This document shows, in pieces, positions 1-6,682 of a stretch of 8,209 nucleotides of DNA. The position numbers and the translations under genes are program-made. The first letter of the stretch is position 1; the number at the start of each line of letters is the position of its first letter. Source of the stretch: Pseudomonadota bacterium (lineage in GTDB: Bacteria > Myxococcota > UBA9042 > PHBI01); contig SYAK01000240.1 in NCBI GenBank assembly GCA_005788935.1, forward strand, positions 1-8,209, in the 5' to 3' direction. Under the pieces are notes generated by a model. That model saw only the letters and a program-made list of their open reading frames with translations, was not told the DNA's origin and made no database searches.

Positions 1-737
1 ACGAGGGCCGCGAGCGCCGGGCTCGTGGCGATGAGCTGCGCCGGGGTGGTGCGCCCGACGCCTGACGCGAGCAGCGCCGCGGTGCGCGCCGCCACGGGGA
101 GGCTCGAGGTGGACTCGACCCCGAGCGTCGCCCAGCCCGCAGCCAGCTCCACGTCGGGCTCCCACGCCAGCAGCGGCGCGCCGTCAGCGAAGGCCATCAG
201 CTGCGCGAGGGTCGCGTCGTCCGGCTTCAGCCCGAGCAGAAGGACGAGCCTGACCCCGGCCATCCACGTGGGCGGCAGCAGCGGCAGCAGCCCCGCGAGC
301 CCCCCGAAGCTGTCGCGCCCCGCGTCGATCCGCAGCCGGATCGGCGGCAGCGCAGCGACGATGGTGTCCGAGGCCAGGCCGAGCGCTCCGATGACGACCA
401 CCTTCGCGTCCGCCTCCCCCGCCACGAGGCGGCCCTCGGGCCCGAGCAGGACCGGCGGGTCCTCCTCCTCGGCGAGGCGCGCGGCGAGGACCTCGACCGG
501 GTCCTCTCCCGGCCCCGTCGGCCCGTCGGGCAGCCGCGGCAGGATGCGAAACGGTGACCCCTCGCGCCCCGAAGGCGCGGGAGCCTCGGGCGGCAGGCGT
601 GCCGCGAGCGCCGCCTCGACGACCACCACGGGCGGGCGCGACGGCGAGGCGAGCACCCGCAGGGCGGCCTCGACAGTGGCGAGCGGGGCCCCCTCGGGGA
701 TGACCTCGCGGACGGGGAGCGGAAGCCCGACAGTCAT
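1..737 (-). CDS. Unrecognised Leu/Ala-rich protein, C-terminus outside the window
   Basis: An open frame runs from an ATG at 737 to the left edge without a stop, giving 245 residues of an incomplete protein. The start is supported by an ATGA overlap with the stop of the DUF423 gene and by an AGGAGG box (742-747) four bases upstream, so translation is probably coupled. I recognise no family. The protein begins MTVGLPLPVREV, has an Ala/Pro/Glu-rich stretch at about residues 40-95, then a more hydrophobic region containing KVVVIGALGL near residue 112 and a Leu/Pro-rich segment (LLPLLPP) near residue 150. No signal peptide, Cys cluster or catalytic motif is obvious. It looks soluble or loosely amphipathic, and the repeated short beta-like and helical segments would suit an alpha/beta fold. 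That the gene is real is well supported by codon composition and coupling; its function is unknown. Confidence 0.72.
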   Translation of the reverse strand, partial: MTVGLPLPVREVIPEGAPLATVEAALRVLASPSRPPVVVVEAALAARLPPEAPAPSGREGSPFRILPRLPDGPTGPGEDPVEVLAARLAEEEDPPVLLGPEGRLVAGEADAKVVVIGALGLASDTIVAALPPIRLRIDAGRDSFGGLAGLLPLLPPTWMAGVRLVLLLGLKPDDATLAQLMAFADGAPLLAWEPDVELAAGWATLGVESTSSLPVAARTAALLASGVGRTTPAQLIATSPALAAL

Positions 738-1153
738 GACGCCTCCTCGGAGGGACCTCGGGAGTGGCCTCGCCACAGCGCCACCGCGACGAGGACCCAC
801 GCCGTGATGAGCGCGCTGCCGCCGAGCGGCGTCACGGCGCCGAGCGCCCTGACGTCGGTCAGCGCCATCGCGTAGAGCGTCCCCGAGAAGACCGTCACCC
901 CGCCGAGCCCGAGCCAGAAGGCGACCCGCAGCAGCCGCCCGGCCTCCGAGCGGGCCGCCACCGCGAGCCCGAGCAGGAAGCACGCGTGCAGCAGTTGGTA
1001 ATCGGCTGCTGTCTGCCACCACGCGAGGTGTTTCGGCGTCAGCGCGTCGCGCAGCGCGTGGGCCCCGAAGGCGCCGAGCGCCACGGCGAGGGCGCCGAGC
1101 AGACCGGCCAGGAGGCCTGCGCGGCGGGCGAAGGGGGCGAGCGGGGTTGGCAT
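734..1153 (-). CDS. DUF423 family small integral membrane protein (YgdD/YwdK-like)
   Basis: This 139-residue protein matches the DUF423 family, small inner-membrane proteins of unknown biochemical role. Family hallmarks visible are GAFGAHALR at residues 27-35, WWQTAADYQLLHA at 45-57, FSGTLYAMAL at 89-98 and the LGAVTPLGG block at 104-112. Four hydrophobic segments (about 12-33, 52-68, 74-96 and 111-128) fit a four-helix membrane protein. The frame stays open further upstream, but that part is Arg/Ser/Pro-rich and overlaps mutM out of frame. The ATG at 1153 has an AGGAG box eight bases upstream and yields the normal family length. The C-terminal tail after residue 129 is short and acidic. The stop overlaps the next gene's ATG. 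It lies 61 bp after mutM and may be co-transcribed with it. Confidence 0.93.
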   Translation of the reverse strand: MPTPLAPFARRAGLLAGLLGALAVALGAFGAHALRDALTPKHLAWWQTAADYQLLHACFLLGLAVAARSEAGRLLRVAFWLGLGGVTVFSGTLYAMALTDVRALGAVTPLGGSALITAWVLVAVALWRGHSRGPSEEAS

Positions 1154-1161
1154 CGGGCGGG

Positions 1162-1166
1162 CTCCT
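1162..1166 (-). promoter_or_regulatory. Ribosome binding site that fixes the DUF423 start
   Basis: AGGAG on the minus strand lies eight bases before the ATG at 1153. It decides in favour of this internal start over the far longer open frame, whose upstream part has no resemblance to the family. Confidence 0.75.
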
Positions 1167-1199
1167 CGGGCGGCGGTGCGGCGCTGAAGCGGTGACAGG

Positions 1200-1217
1200 T
1201 GAATGAGCGCTCGTTCA
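1200..1217. promoter_or_regulatory. 18-bp near-perfect palindrome, TetR/FadR-like operator candidate
   Basis: The plus strand reads TGAATGAGCGCTCGTTCA, an 18-bp inverted repeat with no central gap and a single mismatched pair. The half-sites TGAATGA and TCGTTCA resemble operators of TetR-family regulators, in particular the TGAATGA/TCATTCA half-sites described for Bacillus FadR. It overlaps the last codons and stop of mutM and lies about 46 bp before the DUF423 start, so it could control DUF423 and the gene behind it. As a hairpin it would have a seven-pair stem (one G-T) around GCGC and no following T-run, so an intrinsic terminator is less likely. The symmetry is observed; the regulator family is inferred. 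Confidence 0.45.
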
Positions 1218-2012
1218 GTGGCCAGGCGCGGGCTGGCAGGCGGGGCAGGTGAAGGTCGGCCGCCCCGCGCGCGTGACCCGCAGGATGGGCACGGGAGGGG
1301 CGTGGTCCATGGGGCACGGGGCCCCCTCGCGCCCGTAGACGCGGAAGGGGTTCGGGCCGCCCTGCGAGACGTAGACGAGCTCGGGCGTCCCGAGGCACCC
1401 CGCGAGCGTCTCGTGCAGATGGTCCCGCAGGCCGGCCGCGAGCGCCGCGAAGTCCGTGGGTCCGAGCGCGCCGAGGGGCAGGTGGGGGTGGAGGCGGGCT
1501 CGGAAGGCCCCCTCGATGACGGCGATGTTGCCGAGCCCGGCGACGCGGGCCTGATCGAGCGCCCGGTCCTTGAGCGTCGCGCGCCCCGCCCCGCCGAGCG
1601 CCGCCGCGAGCGCAGGCCCGGGCGCCTCACCCGTGAGCAGCGAGAGCGCGTCGGGCCCGAGGTCGGCGAACGGGTCCGGAGGTGCCGGGTCGGTGACCTT
1701 CACCTGCCCAAAGCCGCGCGGGTCGACGAAGACGAGGGTGGCGCCGTGGTCGAGGGTCGCGAGCCAGCGGCTGTGGCGAGGGGGCAGGGTCCCCGGGGGC
1801 AGGCGGCGGAAGGCGCCCGTCATGCCGAGGTGCGCGAGCAGCAGGCGCCCGTCGTCGAGCAGACCAGCGAGCCGCTTGCCGTGCCGCTTCCAGGCGAGGA
1901 CCTCGCGCCCGCGGAGGCTCAGCGGCGTCGGGTCGACCGCGGCGAAGGGCCTCCCGGCCGTCCACGCGGACAGCCACGTCCTCGCGGCTTCGACCTCGGG
2001 CAGCTCCGGCAT
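1215..2012 (-). CDS. mutM: Formamidopyrimidine-DNA glycosylase family (Fpg/Nei) base-excision repair enzyme
   Basis: The 265-residue product is a bifunctional DNA glycosylase/AP lyase that removes oxidised bases such as 8-oxoguanine. The start was placed at MPELPEVE because the Pro after the initiator Met is the catalytic nucleophile and Glu3 the general acid; upstream in-frame sequence to 2228 is not family-like. Other hallmarks are Lys46 in RHGK, HLGMTGAF (61-68), DPRGFG (97-102), the helix-two-turn-helix with LDQARVAGLGNIAVIEG (152-168, Asn162), and a C-terminal zinc finger with Arg251 in GRPTFTCPACQ. Met64, Arg99 and Phe101 appear to match the void-filling triad of Fpg, favouring Fpg over Nei. 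The finger is unusual: Cys233, Cys256 and Cys259 are present, but where the second Cys is expected there is Asp236-His237, and the loop is three residues longer. Length is normal. The ribosome site is weak. An Nei-like specificity cannot be excluded. Confidence 0.94.
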   Translation of the reverse strand: MPELPEVEAARTWLSAWTAGRPFAAVDPTPLSLRGREVLAWKRHGKRLAGLLDDGRLLLAHLGMTGAFRRLPPGTLPPRHSRWLATLDHGATLVFVDPRGFGQVKVTDPAPPDPFADLGPDALSLLTGEAPGPALAAALGGAGRATLKDRALDQARVAGLGNIAVIEGAFRARLHPHLPLGALGPTDFAALAAGLRDHLHETLAGCLGTPELVYVSQGGPNPFRVYGREGAPCPMDHAPPVPILRVTRAGRPTFTCPACQPAPGH

Positions 2013-2258
2013 GGCCCGCTCGCTATCACTCCGCCCGCCCCGACCGCAAGCCCGCACACGCCGCCCCGCGCGGACTCTGGGGCGCGGGCGCGGGCGCGTC
2101 ACGGCCGAAGCCTGCCTCCAGGGCCTCCATCGCGCCCCGAGCCTGCGCCGTGTCTTGACCGAACACGCTGTACGTGCGGACCGATGACAGCCTGTGGCGC
2201 CAGGCGGCGGAGCGGTCGCCCTGTCCATCGGGGCGCGCCCACCGGCACCAGACCGGCC
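2013..2258. other. 246-bp gap between the Cys-rich gene and mutM
   Basis: No complete gene or clear promoter is visible. The stretch holds a short GC-rich repeat of the unit GGCGCG, three copies in tandem at about 2080-2098. One minus-strand frame ending with TGA at 2026 is rather protein-like over about 40 codons (third-position GC about 85 per cent by my count) but has no good start. It may be a gene remnant or chance. The mutM promoter probably lies here, though no convincing -35/-10 pair was found. Confidence 0.4.
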
Positions 2259-3317
2259 TCAGGAAGCCGCGGATGCTTCCAGATAGCGCGCGAGCGGACC
2301 GGCGATGAGGTACTTGCGGGCCGCCGCGCGCGCTCGGCCAGGCTCCGGCCCGGGGTGGGCCAGCAGCATGCCGAGGATCGGCAGCAGCCTGTCTGCGGCC
2401 TGCGGTCGGGCCCGCTGCGCGTTGTCGAGGACCATCATCAGGCCTCCAACGAGACCCGGGCTGGCCGTGACGAGGGCCTCGGCCCGCTCGAGCACCCACC
2501 GGTCGTCGATGCGGGCGACGCGCAACAGGACCGAGAGCTCGGCCGAAGGTTCGAGGAGGCGGGCCCGCGCCACCGCGAGGGCCTCCGCGTCATCGGGACA
2601 GGCGCCAAGTCGAGCCACGACGAACCGCCAAAAACGGTCGGCCAGATCGACCGCAGGCCACGAAGGAAGGGGCACGCCGTCGTAGTCCTGGGGTCGCGCC
2701 GTGTAGCCCCTCGCGACGTGTGCGGCGCCCGGCACCGCGGGGTGGTAGAGGAAGAAGTCGAGGGCGATCGCCCGCGCCAGCGGTTCGGTCGAGCCGAGCG
2801 CCTCGAGCGCTTGCGCCTCGATCTGCGACCGAGCCGTCGCGTCCTCGAACAGCGCATGGAGGCGCGCGAGCCAGGTCGCCGAGTCGACGCCGTCAAGCGG
2901 TGACGTCCCCCACGGAGCGTGAGGCGGGCGCCCAGCGAGACAGTCCTTCACGATCTGCGCGAGCCCCGGCCCCGTGAGCGTCAGCCCGTCGATGCGGCCC
3001 CCGGGAAAAGGCAGCGGCACGTGGCCAGCACAGCGCCACGGCAGCGCGCGGGCGGGGTGGGGCTCGCCGTCCGAGGGGGAGAGGGACTCCGCGTCGAGCT
3101 GCGCGACATGCTCCCTGCAGGCACAGCGATAGAGGCGGCCGTCGCTCCCGAGGCTCGACGTGACACGGGCCTCGCAGCGGGTGCACGTGAGCGCGTTGCA
3201 GCCGCACGAGACGCTGCGCGAGGTCCAGGCGAAATCCGAGGGGTGCTCTGGCAGCCATCCCCCAGGCCCGACGACCTGACCGCCTTCGAGGCAGACGTGG
3301 CGAGGCCCGCCGCTCAT
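2259..3317 (-). CDS. Unrecognised protein with Cys/His-rich N-terminus and helical C-terminus, coupled to the DUF4157 gene
   Basis: The 352-residue product matches no family I can name. The N-terminal third is rich in possible metal ligands: Cys9, then Cys38-x-Cys40-x4-Cys45-x2-Cys48, then Cys65-x-Cys67-x2-His70, then Cys96-x2-His99. This spacing suggests one or two zinc sites. A short Gly/Pro-containing stretch ([14 protein letters not shown], 101-114) follows. From about residue 145 to the end the protein is Ala/Leu/Arg-rich and predicted helical, loosely like a helical-repeat scaffold, with only Cys240. No signal peptide or membrane segment is seen. The start at 3317 overlaps the stop of the DUF4157 gene as ATGA, with an AGGG-type ribosome site six bases upstream, so the two proteins are probably made in a fixed ratio and act together. 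A role as chaperone, adaptor, immunity or processing partner of the DUF4157 protein is possible but only inferred. Confidence 0.85.
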   Translation of the reverse strand: MSGGPRHVCLEGGQVVGPGGWLPEHPSDFAWTSRSVSCGCNALTCTRCEARVTSSLGSDGRLYRCACREHVAQLDAESLSPSDGEPHPARALPWRCAGHVPLPFPGGRIDGLTLTGPGLAQIVKDCLAGRPPHAPWGTSPLDGVDSATWLARLHALFEDATARSQIEAQALEALGSTEPLARAIALDFFLYHPAVPGAAHVARGYTARPQDYDGVPLPSWPAVDLADRFWRFVVARLGACPDDAEALAVARARLLEPSAELSVLLRVARIDDRWVLERAEALVTASPGLVGGLMMVLDNAQRARPQAADRLLPILGMLLAHPGPEPGRARAAARKYLIAGPLARYLEASAAS

Positions 3318-5149
3318 GCGGCACCCTGCGGGACAGGGACCGGGTCGGCGCCGTGCGTCTCATGCGGGAACTTCCCGTTGCCGAACTGCTTCAGCTCGGC
3401 CTGAGACCACGGGTTGATCTGTGTGTACATCTCGCGGCCGCGAATGAAGTCGCTCGCGCCATGCGGTGCGGCGGCCTCCATGATCTCGCACAGGCTGTGG
3501 TGATGGGACGGCAACAGATACCCGATGCAGGCGAGGCGGGTGTCGAACGGGCTCATGCCGAGGACCATGCCGAGGTTCATCAGCTTGTTGGTGGTACCCG
3601 ACGGCCCGGCCGCGAGCGGCATGCTGAGCTGCCGCATGAGGTTCACCCACTTGTTGCGTTCGTTCATCATCCAGATTCGGGCCCCCTCCTCCCACTGCAG
3701 TCGCGCGGTCTCTGGGGAGGCCCCCCCCGCCGCTGGCAGCACAGGGGCCTGAACGGTGGCCTCGGCACGGTCAAGCGTCACGCCTGCTTCCGGTCCACCC
3801 CCGGAAACGCTCGGCGGAGCGCTCGGCGCGGCCGGATCCTGGGTGCGGAGGTCGGCGCCCATCGTCTGATTCGTCCGGCGCTCTGCGGGGTTGTGGTTCT
3901 CGAGCCGGGTGCCGGCCTGGCCCGCCACCTCGGAGCCCGCAGGGACGGCGAACTGGTTGCCCCCTCGCTCTTCGCGGAACCGCTTCAGGTCCTCGGCGAT
4001 GAGACCGGCGCGCGTCAGCATGGCGTCCATGCCCGGGTTGTCGAGCGCGACGTCGCGGGAGAGCATCCCCCAGAGGTTCTCGAGATGGCACATGCGCGTC
4101 GCGACGTTGCCGCTGTCGAACACGGCGAGGAGGTCATCGACCGCCTTTCCGACGGTGCCGCTCCACCGGGCGTCGGTCGAGCCGAGCTTCACCAGCTCCG
4201 TCGCCAACGTGGCTTCCGAGGCCTTCCACGCCGTGGCCCCCGTCTTCTCCATGAGGTAGGCCTTTCCCTTCGCTGCCATCGCCCCCGCCGGCCTGTTGCC
4301 GCGGCTGTAGGCATCCACACCGAGCCGGAACTCGAACGCCATCGCGTCCTTCTCGAAGTCCGGGTTTTCCGCCATTGAAGACGCTCCTCGGGCGACGAGG
4401 GCCTCCCCCTGGTTCGTGCCCCGGACGACCATGTCGCCCGTTATGGTCGTCCCGCCGCGGGCGGCAGCGCGCGCGGTCGTGGCGGCCTCGGTCCCGGCGT
4501 CGACGGTGCCCGACGAGAGGGCGCGCTGCACCGCCTGACGCTGCACCTCCCCTGCGGGCCCCGCGTCTCCGCCAGCCATCTCGTGAAGGATCGGCTCGGC
4601 CGACCTCCCCGCCACGACCGCGTCGGCGACCCGGTCTGCGTGCTGTTCGTAGCTGTCGCCAGCCTGTCCGACGCCGCCCGACAGGGATACGCCGCTGCGC
4701 TGCTGGACGACGTGGGCGGCTTCATGGGCCGCGGTGTGGAGGTCTGGCGCGCCCGAGAACGCGATGTCCGAGCCGGTCGCGTAGGCTTCTGCGCCCATCG
4801 CGGCGCTGCCCTCGGCTGCAGCCGCGTCCGTGTGGGCCGTCACGTTCGACAGGTCGTAGGTCCCGAAGCTCTGCGCGATCGTCTCGCCGTGCGGCAGGGC
4901 GCCTCCGGAGCCTGAGACGCCGTGCGCGGCCGCGACGTGGACCTGTTCGGCCTCCGCGTCGGCCCGCAGCTGAACGTCGCCGACTCGGCGCTGGACGGGC
5001 GCCAACCGCGCGCGCTGCGCCTCGACACCCACAGCTCCGCCGACCGCGTCGCGCAGGCGCGTCCGCCCGGTCGACGTGTCAGCGGTCGCTTCGCCTTCGG
5101 GGCTCCACGTGTCACCTGCGCGGTCGACGTTCACATGCAGATTCGACAT
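3314..5149 (-). CDS. DUF4157 (eCIS core domain) protein with HEAAH motif and unknown C-terminal regions
   Basis: This 611-residue protein carries a clear DUF4157 domain at about residues 83-180: [42 protein letters not shown], then [18 protein letters not shown] with the HExxH-type motif at His142-His146. [13 protein letters not shown] follows at 167-179 and could supply the third metal ligand. DUF4157 is a metallopeptidase-like domain known next to extracellular contractile injection systems and on polymorphic-toxin-type proteins. No export signal is seen, which fits cargo loaded into a contractile particle or a specialised route. Residues 230-400 form a helical, Ala-rich region and 405-480 a Pro/Gly/Ala linker. 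Residues 480-600 form a compact domain with [24 protein letters not shown] and REMYTQINP, which I do not recognise. Eight consecutive Gs encode Gly475-Gly476. The ATG at 5149 has GGGAG six bases upstream. No injection-system structural gene lies in the window. Family call is firm; effector role is inferred. Confidence 0.9.
   Translation of the reverse strand: MSNLHVNVDRAGDTWSPEGEATADTSTGRTRLRDAVGGAVGVEAQRARLAPVQRRVGDVQLRADAEAEQVHVAAAHGVSGSGGALPHGETIAQSFGTYDLSNVTAHTDAAAAEGSAAMGAEAYATGSDIAFSGAPDLHTAAHEAAHVVQQRSGVSLSGGVGQAGDSYEQHADRVADAVVAGRSAEPILHEMAGGDAGPAGEVQRQAVQRALSSGTVDAGTEAATTARAAARGGTTITGDMVVRGTNQGEALVARGASSMAENPDFEKDAMAFEFRLGVDAYSRGNRPAGAMAAKGKAYLMEKTGATAWKASEATLATELVKLGSTDARWSGTVGKAVDDLLAVFDSGNVATRMCHLENLWGMLSRDVALDNPGMDAMLTRAGLIAEDLKRFREERGGNQFAVPAGSEVAGQAGTRLENHNPAERRTNQTMGADLRTQDPAAPSAPPSVSGGGPEAGVTLDRAEATVQAPVLPAAGGASPETARLQWEEGARIWMMNERNKWVNLMRQLSMPLAAGPSGTTNKLMNLGMVLGMSPFDTRLACIGYLLPSHHHSLCEIMEAAAPHGASDFIRGREMYTQINPWSQAELKQFGNGKFPHETHGADPVPVPQGAA
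3721..3728 (-). repeat. G8 homopolymer tract inside the DUF4157 gene
   Basis: Eight C on the plus strand, eight G on the coding strand, spanning the codons for Ala474 to Ala477 in the linker before the last domain. Loss of one base would end the protein after about 17 further residues. Gain of one would switch to a frame open down to 3360, giving a different tail of about 120 residues. The tract is directly visible; slippage is inferred. Confidence 0.6.
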
Positions 5150-5210
5150 TTTTGGCTCCCGGGGCTGGCGCGTGTTCGATGGTGTCCGCAGCGTCCGAGC
5201 GCTCCAGGCG

Positions 5211-5240
5211 AGAGTGGCCCAGGGACCCGGTGCGGGTCAA
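5211..5240 (-). promoter_or_regulatory. Candidate promoter for the DUF4157 gene
   Basis: On the minus strand TTGACC (5240-5235) matches a -35 box closely, and CACTCT (5216-5211) lies after an 18-bp spacer as a weak -10. A transcript starting near 5205 would have a leader of about 55 bases before the ATG at 5149. The -35 is good and the -10 poor, so activation or a non-housekeeping sigma factor is possible. Confidence 0.3.
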
Positions 5241-5264
5241 GCGCCGGTCGCGCCGGCAAGCGCC
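5238..5264. repeat. Paired 8-bp direct repeats overlapping the candidate -35
   Basis: CAAGCGCC occurs at 5238-5245 and 5257-5264, 19 bp apart, close to two helical turns. GCGCCGG is also repeated at 5241-5247 and 5250-5256. A further CAAGCGC lies at 5352-5358. The first copy overlaps the TTGACC hexamer, so the pair could be a binding site for a dimeric activator or repressor. GC-rich sequence makes chance repeats common. Confidence 0.3.
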
Positions 5265-5476
5265 TGAACGCTCGAGATGTACCAACCCTCTCGGGCCTCC
5301 CCGTCGCAGCGCCCGCACTTGTCTGTGCGAGGGGGGCACTCCCGTCTCGCCCAAGCGCTCGCCGGCTCGCGCCTCGTGTGCCAGACTGGGCCCATGCCGA
5401 AGCCCCACGCGCGAGACCTTTCAACCGCCGATGCGCGCCGTCGCCCCCCGGGCGCGCGCGCGAGACCGGCCAGCTG

Positions 5477-6682
5477 ATGCGTCTCCCGCCGCTCCGGCTC
5501 CTGGTGGTGGCGTCCTTCACGGCGGGCTGCGCCTGGTCGTCGACGGCCCGGCTCCCGGACGCGCCAGCCCTGTTCGCCGACGGCGGCGCGACGCCCGTCG
5601 ACCTCGGGCGGGTGCCAGCCGGGCTCGACGGCACGGCGGTCGGCGACTGTGCGCGCTGCCATGCGGACATCGCCGCCGAGTGGCGAAGCTCGCTGCACGC
5701 GCGGGCCTGGACAGACCCCATCTTTCAGGAGGCGTACGCGGCGGAGCCGCTCGCCGAGTGCCGCAACTGCCACGCACCGGAGAACGGCGGGCGCGTGCCG
5801 ACCGGCCGCGCGGCCCACGATGGCGTCTCGTGCGCGACCTGCCACGTCCGGGCTGGCGCTGTCCTCGCCGCCGACAGCGTCCACCCGCGCCCTGCGGGCA
5901 GCCGCGCCTCGCATCCGGTGGTCGCGACACGCGAGCTCGGCGAGAGCGCCTTCTGCGGCGGTTGCCATCAGTTCAACTTCCTCGGCTTCCTCGCTGACGC
6001 GGACGGACGCGGCCACCATGTCCTGACGGACGAACCGCAACAGGACACCCTCGGCGAGTGGCAGGAGAGCGCCGCGGCCATGGCGGGCGAGACCTGCCAG
6101 CACTGCCACATGCCATGGGTCCCCTCGACGGGCGGCGGGCGCCACCGCAGCCACGCCTTCCGAGGCGGCTTTGACGCGGCCCACGTGCGCGAGGCCGTCT
6201 CGGCGGAGGTCTCGGCCCGCAGGACCGCGCTGGGGGTCGAGGTCTCGGTCCGCATGCACCCCGGGCGGACAGGTCACGCCTTCCCGACCGGTGACGTCTT
6301 CCGGCGCGCCGAGGTCCGGGCGTGGTTGCCCGGGATCGCTTCGGACCCGCTGGTCTTTCCGCTCGCGCGGACCTTCGCCGATCGCTTCCTGCCCCAGCCC
6401 GACGGCGGGACCCTGCGCGTCCGGACGCAGGTCGCCGACACCCGGGTACCACCGCCCGGCAATGGCCCGCCCGCCATCCGGCGTGGACTCATCCGGCTTC
6501 CCCCCGGCGTCGCGTCCCTGCCACCGCTCGCGTGGTCGTTCGACTACCACATCATGCCGACCCCCGTCGCGGCCGCTGCTGGCGGAGTCCCCGTCCAGAC
6601 CCTGCCGCTCGCCTCGGGCTCCGTCCCGATCGCGCCGCCCACAGGCCTGACCCCATCGCCCCTGACGCCAGGGCCTCCATAG
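5477..6682 (+). CDS. Multiheme (five CxxCH) c-type cytochrome, probable lipoprotein
   Basis: The 401-residue product contains five haem-binding motifs: CARCH (58-62), CRNCH (95-99), CATCH (119-123), CGGCH (160-164) and CQHCH (207-211). Spacing and surrounding residues, such as WRSSLHARAW and ECRNCHAP, resemble cytochrome c554-type multihaem proteins used for periplasmic or outer-membrane electron transfer. Extra His residues (His74, His146, His226) could be distal ligands. The N-terminus MRLPPLRLLVVASFTAGC is a lipoprotein-like signal with Cys18 as the lipid site, though Thr at -3 is atypical. Ala at +2 would allow outer-membrane sorting under E. coli rules. After residue 235 a haem-free region with GHAFPTGDVFRRAEVRAWL is probably beta-rich, as in related proteins, and a Pro-rich tail ends it. 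The frame is open upstream to 4922, but only this ATG gives a signal sequence; the ribosome site is weak. Donor and acceptor are unknown. Confidence 0.92.
   Translation: MRLPPLRLLVVASFTAGCAWSSTARLPDAPALFADGGATPVDLGRVPAGLDGTAVGDCARCHADIAAEWRSSLHARAWTDPIFQEAYAAEPLAECRNCHAPENGGRVPTGRAAHDGVSCATCHVRAGAVLAADSVHPRPAGSRASHPVVATRELGESAFCGGCHQFNFLGFLADADGRGHHVLTDEPQQDTLGEWQESAAAMAGETCQHCHMPWVPSTGGGRHRSHAFRGGFDAAHVREAVSAEVSARRTALGVEVSVRMHPGRTGHAFPTGDVFRRAEVRAWLPGIASDPLVFPLARTFADRFLPQPDGGTLRVRTQVADTRVPPPGNGPPAIRRGLIRLPPGVASLPPLAWSFDYHIMPTPVAAAAGGVPVQTLPLASGSVPIAPPTGLTPSPLTPGPP

Larger units (their letters stand above)
5150..5476. other. 327-bp divergent control region between the DUF4157 and cytochrome genes
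   Basis: This region separates the leftward and rightward gene sets and must hold promoters for both. On the DUF4157 side it contains a candidate promoter and repeated short motifs, listed separately. On the cytochrome side I see no convincing -35/-10 pair and no good ribosome site. A 66-codon open frame at 5277-5477 ends in TGATG, overlapping the cytochrome ATG, but its composition is not protein-like. Confidence 0.6.

Noticed and set aside
25..807. Plus-strand open frame of 260 codons
   Set aside because: Ser/Ala/Arg/Pro-rich composition typical of an antisense shadow in GC-rich DNA. It lies opposite the coupled, well-started minus-strand gene.
1200..1217. The palindrome as a mutM terminator
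   Set aside because: A gapless palindrome with only a GCGC turn and no following T-run fits a protein-binding site better.
2013..2228. N-terminal extension of mutM to an ATG at 2228
   Set aside because: It would bury the catalytic Pro, which must follow the initiator Met, so the start at 2012 is required.
1203..2903. Plus-strand open frame of 566 codons opposite mutM and the Cys-rich gene
   Set aside because: Arg/Gly/Glu-rich low-complexity translation with no domain, antisense to a clear Fpg-family gene.
5277..5477. 66-codon plus-strand frame ending in TGATG over the cytochrome ATG
   Set aside because: The overlap looks like coupling, but there is no ribosome site, the translation is Arg/Pro/Ser/Ala-rich, and nothing suggests a real peptide.
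4375..5997. Plus-strand open frame of 540 codons spanning the DUF4157 gene start and the cytochrome
   Set aside because: Overlaps two supported genes, is extremely Arg/Pro/Ser-rich and has no recognisable motif.
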